From the NCBI RefSeq assembly GCF_020497125.1, contig NC_059094.1, positions 5,373,733 to 5,437,732 on the forward strand: DNA of 64,000 nucleotides, written 5' to 3'. Origin of the DNA: Mauremys mutica (Eukaryota > Chordata > Testudines > Geoemydidae). Positions within the stretch are counted from its first letter, which is position 1; every line of letters starts with the position of its first letter. A program made the position numbers and the translations under genes. The notes below the pieces were generated by a model, which worked only from the letters and a program-made list of their open reading frames with translations, searched no databases and was not told the origin of the DNA. This document shows, piece after piece, positions 57,372-64,000 of this stretch.

Positions 57372-57557
57372 GGGGAGGGACAGCTCAGTGGTTTGAGCAT
57401 TGGCCTGCTAAATCCAGGGTTGTGAGTTCAATCCTTGAGGGGACCATTTAGGGATCTGGGGCAAAAATTGGTCCTGCTAGTGAAGGCAGGGCGCTGGACT
57501 CAATGACCTTTCAAGGTCCCTTCCAGCTCTAGGAGATTGGTATATCTCCAATTATTA
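57372..57557 (+). repeat. tRNA-derived SINE (Cry-type, turtle)
   Basis: A pol III layout with A-box-like CAGCTCAGTGGTTTG (57381 on), B-box GAGTTCAATCC (57424-57434), then ACCATTTAGGGATCTGGGGC and a tail with GACCTTTCAAGGTCCCTTCC. The tail resembles a CR1 3' end, as in SINEs that borrow a LINE tail. I recognise it as the SINE family of cryptodiran turtles, the strongest single clue to the source organism. Confidence 0.85.
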
Positions 57558-57699
57558 CCTTACTTTATTACCTAGGGGAGAGGAGAGGCCTAACATTAAG
57601 CAGCCCTGAACCCTAGGAGCCCCATTGACTCCACTGACTCAGTCATGCGATGGGCTGCAGGCGGGGGAGAAATGCATTCTGATCTAGCGAGGGGAGTAC

Positions 57700-57895
57700 A
57701 TGGTGCCCTTGCCATGTTATCGAATTTCCTACCAGCGGATCACGGGGCAGGATCACTCCCCCATTGTACACAGCAGGAACTAGAGAGGTTTTAGTGACTT
57801 GTCCATGGCCACGCAGGGAGTCAGTCGCAGAGCTGAGATTCAAATGCAGATCTCCAGAGTTCAAGGTCAGCCCATTACCCACAAGACCAGCCTCC
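57700..57895 (-). repeat. MIR-like SINE, antisense
   Basis: Antisense core TAGTGACTTGTCCATGGCC and CAGAGCTGAGATTCAAATGC (inverted B-box) then GGTCAGCCCATTACCC (inverted A-box region). Same family as 27253. Confidence 0.7.
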
Positions 57896-58289
57896 CCCAA
57901 ATTTAGTCTCTCACTGCCTCAGTTTCCCTCTGCCAAGTGGGGATAATACCCAGGAGTCAAATTAGGGAGAAGAAATGAGCAGCGATAGTCTTCCAGCCTC
58001 TGCTTACAAACCAAGCTCCCCCAGCTGAGATGCCACTTGGTGCTCAGCCTGGATTCCCCTTGGGGATCTGGCTCACCCATTAGTGGATGGGCTGCTTCTG
58101 CCCTCTGGCCTGCTAGCCCCGTGGGCTGGGGTTGGGGGATAGGTAATGGAATTACCAGCTCATCTATCGAACAGGTCTTAGGGTTTTATCCTGCCACCCA
58201 TCACCATCATAACTGAGCACCTTCCATAAAGTCGGTAGCAACAGCCATGTCCCTAGTCAGCTCCATGGAGTCTCTGGCACATCTCTCTT

Positions 58290-59002
58290 AATGGGGGTGG
58301 GACTCACCACTGCAGGCCCCCCCGCCCCCCCACTGGATGTCCCAGGGATCAACTTTGCTAGCCAGTGTGCCCTCTTCTGGTGGCATCTCACTGCCTTCAC
58401 TTCTGCTCCAGGGACCCTTGTCACCCCCAGGTCCCCAGCATCCTCTTCATGACACAGCCCTCTGGCTGTGCCGCACTCTGCTCCCACCTTCTGTGAGGCC
58501 TGCAGTCCACTATTCAGCCACTTCCTCAGTGGCAAGTGTGGCCAGGGGGGGGACCAGGCCCGCCCACTACTCCAGGTCCCAGCCCAGCCCAGGGACCCTG
58601 TAGATGGCCACTGCTTTCAGCGCCCCCTCCAACTCCTCTGTAGATCTCCCTGGGCCACTTCCCCACAGCCCCTGCACCCTCTTCACCCCTGCCTCAGGGC
58701 CTCAGGCTGCAAATCCCTGCAGCCCGCCAGGAGCCACCTTTAGCTCCCCGGATCCCTGCCTGCAGCACTGCTCTGTCCAGGGTACTTGCTGCCTTCAGCC
58801 TCCAAGACAGCCAGTCCTCCTCCCTCCTCAAGCTCCAGGGAGAAATCGAAGCTGCTCTGCTCTGCATCCCTTCTTATATGGGCCAGCCCAGCCTTGATTG
58901 GCTGCTCCACACAGCCTCTCTCTAATTGGCTACCTCCTGCGCAGCCTCCCTGGGGGTCTATTAACACCTTATGGGCCAGTGTGGGTCAGACTCCCCATCA
59001 CA
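58290..59002 (-). repeat. antisense LTR
   Basis: In antisense the unit starts TGTGATGGGGAGTCTGACCC at 59002, has CCAATTAG and CCAATCAAGG boxes near 58920 and 58905 and a TATA box (CATATAAG near 58874-58880), an LTR promoter layout. The 3' end near 58290 is approximate. Internal genes absent, so probably a solo LTR. Confidence 0.55.
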
Positions 59003-59639
59003 GGGAGTAAAAAAAATCAGCTTGCGGGAAGATTTGTGGGTTTGATTCTTTAAATTTACTTGTTGGTTCTGGTTCAGTATTAGCTGGTTGGAGTTTGCGG
59101 GTAGCAGACAGGTCAGTGTTGGTAGTGTCATTCTCATGGAGGAAAGGCCATTTCTCACCTAGGAGCAAACTGGAGTGGCATCTGGAAGAGATTGCACCAA
59201 TCTTCGCCCCATTAGCTAGACAAAGCCTTGCTCACACCAGAGCTCATGCAATATCCAGTGTGAAACCGTGCCCTGGGGTATTCCTGCAGTGTTAATGGAT
59301 CCCATTAGAAAGTGCATGGTCAGGGGCCAGCATTCTGCCTTCCCTCCCACCATCCCGTTAAAGCGAGCACAGCACTGATGAGCAGGAAGAGCCTGGCTGG
59401 AGAGGGAGCTGGCTGTCCTCCGCACTTGACGGGATTATAACCTCTTCGGGTGAAAAAGCAGCAGGAGAGTCTGGAGACAGGTTAAATATCAGTCCCCCAA
59501 AAGAAGGATTGTTATAGTCCAGGACCTTGCAGCTCTGTGTCAAACTGGGACTGTCTGTCTCAGAGTAAGACACCTGTCTGCAAGAAAGGGCAGAGCCTCA
59601 GTGAGTTTAGCAGCCTGCAAAGGGATTATTGGCCAAAGC

Positions 59640-59669
59640 GAATTTGCGTGTCATCCTTGCGCAGGGGCC

Positions 59670-59706
<37 letters not shown>

Positions 59707-59726
59707 CGTGATGCTGAAGCGAACAC
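59640..59726 (-). pseudogene. U6 snRNA pseudogene, 3'-truncated
   Basis: The minus strand matches U6 from its first nucleotide to the GCAAATTC segment (about 87 of 107 nt), including TGGAACGATACAGAGAAGAT and CCTGCGCAAGGATGACACGC. About four differences lie in the first 26 nt (for example GTGTTC for GTGCTC), and the 3' end with the U-run is missing. I see no promoter elements upstream. It is a retropseudogene, not a functional spliceosomal RNA gene. Confidence 0.9.
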
Positions 59727-59810
59727 AACGGCAGGAATGACGAAGCTGAAGTTGAGTACCAGTGCTGAAGGGAAGCTATTGCGATCATGAGATGCATGAG
59801 CCCATTGCCT
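59727..59810. other. short unclassified stretch
   Basis: Nothing recognised between the U6 copy and the next repeat. Confidence 0.3.
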
Positions 59811-60858
59811 CCAGGTGAGCTGGAGCCGGTTCCCACCAGTTCGCGGGAACCGGTTGTTAAATTTAGAAGCCCTTTTAGAACCAGTTGTAAAAGGCTTTTA
59901 AATTTAACAAAAGCTCCAGCAGCTGCCTGCCCTGCCCCCGGCCCCAGCTCACCTGGCTCCAGCTCTGCCTCTGCCTCCTCCCCTGAAGGCTCCCCTCCGG
60001 GCTTCCCGCCAATCAGCTGTTAGTGCGGGAAGCCTGGGAGGGCTGAGAAGGAAGCAGCAGCTTCCTGCAGGTGAGCTGGGGGGGCAGGAGGAGGGCTCTA
60101 GGCGCCGCGCATCTCCTGGTGGCCCCGGCCCTGACTCCGGCCGGCCGGGCAGCACAGCTCCGGGCCAGCCCCTGACCCTGGGCCAGTCCCTGACTCCGGC
60201 CCGGCCTCTGGCCTGGCCAGTGGCTCCGGGCCGGCCCCCGGCCCCAACTTCAGGCCGGCCCCCAACTGCGGGCTGGCCAGCGGCTCCGGGCCGGACCCCG
60301 ACTCCGGGCCGGCCAGCGGCTCTGGCCCCCAGCCCCGACTGCAGGCCGGCCCCCAATTTCAGGCTGGCCAGCAGCTCTGGCCCGGCCCCCAACTCCAGCC
60401 CAGCACCCGCGGCTCCCGGCCCCGACTCTGGGTGGCGTGGCCCCCATCTCCAGGCAGCGCGGTAAGGGGGCAGGGAGCAGGGGGGAGGTGTTGGATAGAG
60501 GGCCGGGGGTGGATTAGGGTTGGGACTCGGGGCGGTCAGAGAGCAGGGAAGCGGGGAATTGAATGGGGGCAAGGGTCCTGGGGGGGCAGTCAGGAAGGAC
60601 CGGGGTTGGATGGGGCGGTGGGAGGCCGTCAGGGGCAGGGGTTCCAGGGACAGTCGGGACAGAGAGAAGGGGTAGTTGGATGGGGCAGGGGTCCCGGGGG
60701 GCCATCAGGAATAAGAGGAGGGGTTGGATGGGGCAGCAGGGGGCAGTTAGGGGACAGGGAAGGGAGGTGGATGGGGCAGGGGTCCTGGGGGGTGGCACGA
60801 CCTCCTCGTGGGGTGAGGAGGAGGGAACTGGTTGTTAATATTTTGGCAGCTCATCACT
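59811..60858. repeat. GC-rich unclassified element with two minisatellites
   Basis: Left end CAGGTGAGCTGGAGCCGGTT and right end GGCAGCTCATCACTG are loosely inverted, and AACCGGTTGTTAA-like and AACTGGTTGTTAATA occur near each end, suggesting a non-autonomous DNA element. No target duplication was found. Inside are a CCGGGCCGGCC minisatellite (about 60120-60430) and a GGGGCAGGGGTCCTGGG minisatellite (about 60560-60800). Long proline/arginine-rich frames here are repeat artefacts. Confidence 0.5.
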
Positions 60859-61059
60859 GCATGTAGCTGTGCAAAAGGTAGTAAGTAGCCTCTGGCACCA
60901 AGCTGGGCTCCTTCCCTGGCACCAGGTGCAGCTCCCACTTCTCTGGCTCCTGAGCTCAGATCCTAAAGACGCCTCTCCGTTTGGCTAGATCGTGGGTGCT
61001 CACAGCAGGAACCTTCTCCCAACAGAACTAACGAGCTTTGACACTGCAGGATTCCCAGC

Positions 61060-61290
61060 AAGAAGAGACGACCTAGTAGGTTATAGGTTTGTTTTATCTG
61101 TAACTATTTGTTTCCAATATTTCTTATCCACTCTCACCTGAACCTCTGTTCTGTGATAATAAACACTATCAATGTATCCAGGTGCTGGGTGCTGGGCAGA
61201 GCTGAGTTCTAAGCTCTAACTACAAAGCTGGGCTGTACTTTTCCTTTGGGGCCAGCAGGCCTGGTAATTCTATGAGGGTTCAGTGGATAA
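61060..61290 (+). repeat. LTR 3'-part fragment
   Basis: TAGGTTTGTTTTATCTGTAA, CTATTTGTTTCCAATATTTC and AATAAAC near 61160 match the R region of the LTRs at 21.9 and 42.8 kb. Confidence 0.4.
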
Positions 61291-62144
61291 GAGGTGGGTG
61301 CTACAGGGAACACTCGGTGGGGCCAGTGGTTGGTGTACGCCCATCACTAACCTGCCCAGAGAGACCAATGCCACTGCCTGTGCATCCTTCTCCCTCTCCC
61401 AAGACACAGACGGCCTTTTTCTGAGCTACCCCCGCCTTAGCCGCTTTAGGAGCTCACAGCCACTGGAGCTTCCTCAGCCATTGCAATAAGAGCAGCAAGT
61501 GGGGAAGGGGACGGTTTGCTCCTGGCACTTGGCAGCGATTAACAGAAGAATGATGCAGCAGGGAGCAGCAGGTGTCAAGACCTTTCTGCTCCATTTGTGT
61601 CACAGGCACTCACCCAGCACAAGATTCCTAGGCAAGAGAGGCAACCACCCCCACCAACTTCTCCTTCCGAGCACTGCTCCTAGTCGGTGCTATCAGAGCT
61701 GGGAGCCTTGGCTGGAGCCCAGTGCCAAAGCTGCTGTCACAGGGCCTCTCTATGCTAACACAAGAAATTCACATCCCTCCCCACAATGAAAGAAGCTGCG
61801 TCAGTGGAAGCCTTGGGCAGCCCCTTCTCAGAACTGGCTGCCTACCCTCTGAATTATACTCCCAAGCTGAGATAGGCGACAATTAATTGCAACAGATCCT
61901 CTGTTCAGATACCAGGCTCAGAATTCACCCAAGAGACTTACCAAGCGCTCTACACTCTGCACTGCCCAGCCACGCCACAGTGCGGGTCCTTGGACCTACC
62001 CTCTAGCCAAGGTGTTTGTAAAGTGCCACTCAGGGGAGGAGCTGACCCCTGAGAAAGGAAACCAGCCAAACTCAATGGCTCCTCTGAGGCCAGGACCTGA
62101 ACCCAGGCAATAGCAATGAGAGCCCTGAGCTGCAGTCACCAGAG
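61291..62144. other. non-coding DNA, nothing recognised
   Basis: No supported gene or repeat. Confidence 0.45.
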
Positions 62145-62481
62145 CAGGGGTTCTCAACCTTTTTCTTTCTGAGCTCTCTCCAATATGCTGTAAAAACTCC
62201 ACGGCCCACCTGTGCCGCAACAACTGTTTTTCTGCATATAAAAGCCAGGGCTGGTGTTAGGGGGCAGCAAGCAGGGCAATTGCCTGGGGCCCTGTACCGC
62301 AGGAGGTCCCGTGAAGCTAAGTTGCTCAGGCTTCGGCTTCAGCCTTGGTTGGTGGTGCCTGGGGGCTTTCAGCTTTCTGCCCTGGGCCCCATTAAGTCTA
62401 ATGCCAGCCCTGCTTGGTGGATCCTCTGAAACCTGATCGTGGCCCCCCAGAGGGCCCCGGACCCCTGGTTGAGAACCACTG
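62145..62481. mobile_element. hAT MITE (CAGGGGTTCTCAACC family) with a second element inside
   Basis: Termini CAGGGGTTCTCAACCTTTTT and TGGTTGAGAACCACTG, flanked by CACCAGAG (62137-62144) and CACTAGAG (62482-62489), 7 of 8 identical. Inside, 62246-62412 has its own inverted termini (CAGGGCTGGTGTTAG and CTAATGCCAGCCCTG), without a clear duplication. The composite may itself have spread as a unit. Confidence 0.8.
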
Positions 62482-62489
62482 CACTAGAG

Positions 62490-62966
62490 CATCAGAAATG
62501 AACCAATGAGACTGGCTTATTCAGGCTGCGCTGAGCCAAGAGCCCTTGGTGAAGTGCATCACTGTCAGTGCAGATCTGGATTTGGGAGTGGGGGTATTTC
62601 CTAGGATTTAATTGTAAGCAGGGTCTGAATGAATTCTCCCCTGACAGCTAGCTGGGACGGGGAGAGACTTCAGGAGTAAATTGTATTTACATGAACACAC
62701 CTACTCTGCTTAGAAATCCAGCAGAGCAGTGTTGCTCAAAGTGATCAACTTTGGCTGGTGTTGGGTTACAAATCACTTTAGCACTGAATGCAGAGGTAGA
62801 GAAATGTTGATATCAATGTTGTTGTCTTTGTTGTATGAATAAAGGGGAGCAGAACTGTGCTTAACTTGTCCCAAATGAGGGGGTCACCCTCACTTGAAAG
62901 GACCTCATTAAGCCAGGGGCTCGAATGCCAGAGCCCTGTGAAAGTAAGACAGGAGGGGACAGGTGT
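62490..62966. other. non-coding DNA, nothing recognised
   Basis: No supported gene or repeat. Confidence 0.4.
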
Positions 62967-63554
62967 CTAGGGTTCCCAACTGTCTAATTGCACAAACCCA
63001 AACACCCCTGTCTTGCCCCTCCCATGTTCCAGAGTCTCCACTCCCCTCCCTCCATTGCTTGCTCCTCCCCATCCTCACTCGCTTTCACTAGGCTGGGGCA
63101 GGAGATTGAGATGCGGGATGCAGGCTCCAGCCAGGTAGCACTTACCTCAGATGGCTCCCGGAAGTAGCAGCATGTTTGGCGGTGGCTCCTAGGCTCATGG
63201 GTGGCCAGGCAACTCTGCACGCTGCCCCTGCCCACAACTTAAGCACCACCCCCCTCAGCTCCCATTGGGCATGGTTCCCCGTTCCCGGCCAATGGGAGTT
63301 GCAGAGTTGGTGCTGGGGGCGGGGGCACCATGTAGAGACCCCCTGGCCACGCCTCCTCCTAGAAGCTGCTGCTGGCCATGTTGCCGCTTCCGGGAGCGGC
63401 ACGGAGCCAGGGCAGGTAGTGAGACTGCCTTAGTCCTGCTGCGCTGCCGGACTTTTCATGGCCTAAAATCTCCCAGATTGGCTTGCAGTAGCCGCTGGGA
63501 GATCGAGCCCGATTCCGGGAGACTCCCGGACAAACCTGGAGGGTTGGCAACCCT
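62967..63554. mobile_element. hAT-like non-autonomous element (AGGGTTNCCAAC ends)
   Basis: 588 bp with ends CTAGGGTTCCCAACTGTC and GGAGGGTTGGCAACCCT. Flanks ACAGGTGT and ACAGGCAT match at 6 of 8. GC-rich interior, no open frame with a domain. Confidence 0.6.
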
Positions 63555-63833
63555 ACAGGCATCCCAGCCAGGAGATGTGGACTCTCCCTCTGGGTCCCCA
63601 GTCTGGTTGAACCTGTTCCTCCCCAGTGTTCAAAGATAGAGCTAAATACGCTGCATTCAGAGCCTTTGTTATTTTAAGAGCTTAAATGAGAGCTGACATC
63701 ACTTGTGGCGGGAGAGCGTTTCTGCCCAGCTTTCTAAAAGCTGAAAATCACTAAGAGCTGACAATCACTAAGAGTCTGCCCTGCAGAGGTCACAGCAGAG
63801 AGGCAGATGGCAGCGGAAGGTAACTGACAGTCG

Positions 63834-63900
63834 GCCAGCGGGAGCAGCGAGCAGTCAGCTGGTGGGAGCAGCGAGCAGTCAGCTGGTGGGAGCAGCTGGC
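63834..63900. repeat. short tandem array, about 26-bp unit
   Basis: GGGAGCAGCGAGCAGTCAGC-type unit repeated about 2.5 times, last unit diverging. The rest of 63555-64000 shows nothing recognised. Confidence 0.75.
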
Positions 63901-64000
63901 GGGGCGGCCAGCAGAGAGGAACCGCGGCTGGTGGGGCAGCCAGCCAGAGCAAGTGCTTGAGTGGTGAGGCAAGCAAGGTGCCTTCTTCCCCAGGTGGGAG

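Noticed and set aside
59949..60572. A 207-codon minus-strand frame rich in Pro, Gly and Ala, and other long frames nearby
   Set aside because: Generated by GC-rich minisatellite units; every frame is open in such repeats and no domain is seen.

Overview
The window is vertebrate nuclear DNA, most likely from a turtle. It carries several mutually similar CR1 LINE copies ending in repeats of ATTCTATG, a tRNA-derived SINE of the kind I know from cryptodiran turtles (57.4 kb), a spliced PIF-Harbinger transposon, several hAT-type MITEs, long LTRs and Penelope-like fragments. I found no host protein-coding exon that I can support. The only protein-like reading frames belong to transposable elements, so this is best read as an intergenic or intronic stretch. 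The organism assignment is inference from repeat families.

Layout. 1-6.9 kb is mostly single-copy-looking non-coding DNA. 6.9-13.6 kb holds CR1 copies, a 185-bp fold-back Penelope-like insertion and a complete ~2 kb solo LTR (8365-10355) that contains a CR1. 13.6-17.45 kb is the most complete coding unit: a PIF-Harbinger element with an uninterrupted 381-codon DDE transposase on +, a convergent two-exon Myb/SANT-like gene on - (one nonsense codon) and a third ORF on + inside the intron of that gene. 17.9-31.6 kb mixes LTR pieces, hAT MITEs with 8-bp target duplications, a long GA microsatellite, old CR1-like LINEs, a second fold-back Penelope-like copy with a perfect 59-bp inverted repeat, and a MIR-like SINE. 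31.6-34 kb holds a MITE sharing the Harbinger terminus and antisense CR1 copies.

34.4-38.7 kb contains LTR fragments and a decayed Ty3/gypsy pol whose integrase lies upstream of its reverse transcriptase (the Gmr1-like order), broken by a solo LTR and a CR1. 39.1-41.85 kb is a decayed non-CR1 LINE carrying three insertions. 42.2-49.5 kb is LTR relics, a GT microsatellite, a hAT MITE and unclassified DNA. 49.5-50.5 kb is a young CR1 with a 309-codon open frame. 53.0-55.8 kb is a decayed hAT transposase (ZMYM1/TTF zinc-finger-like) on -, itself hit by a hAT MITE. 56-64 kb carries a LINE 3' UTR, SINEs, an antisense LTR, a U6 snRNA pseudogene, a GC-rich minisatellite element and nested hAT elements.

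How the parts relate: the Harbinger transposase and Myb-like protein are the two classical partners of that superfamily, and the MITE at 31.6 kb shares a 14-nt terminus with it. The five GGCTC-terminus MITEs belong to a hAT system whose own transposase relic may be the one at 53-56 kb, although I could not see that relic's termini. CR1 and Penelope-like machinery explain most other insertions. Many nestings give relative ages.
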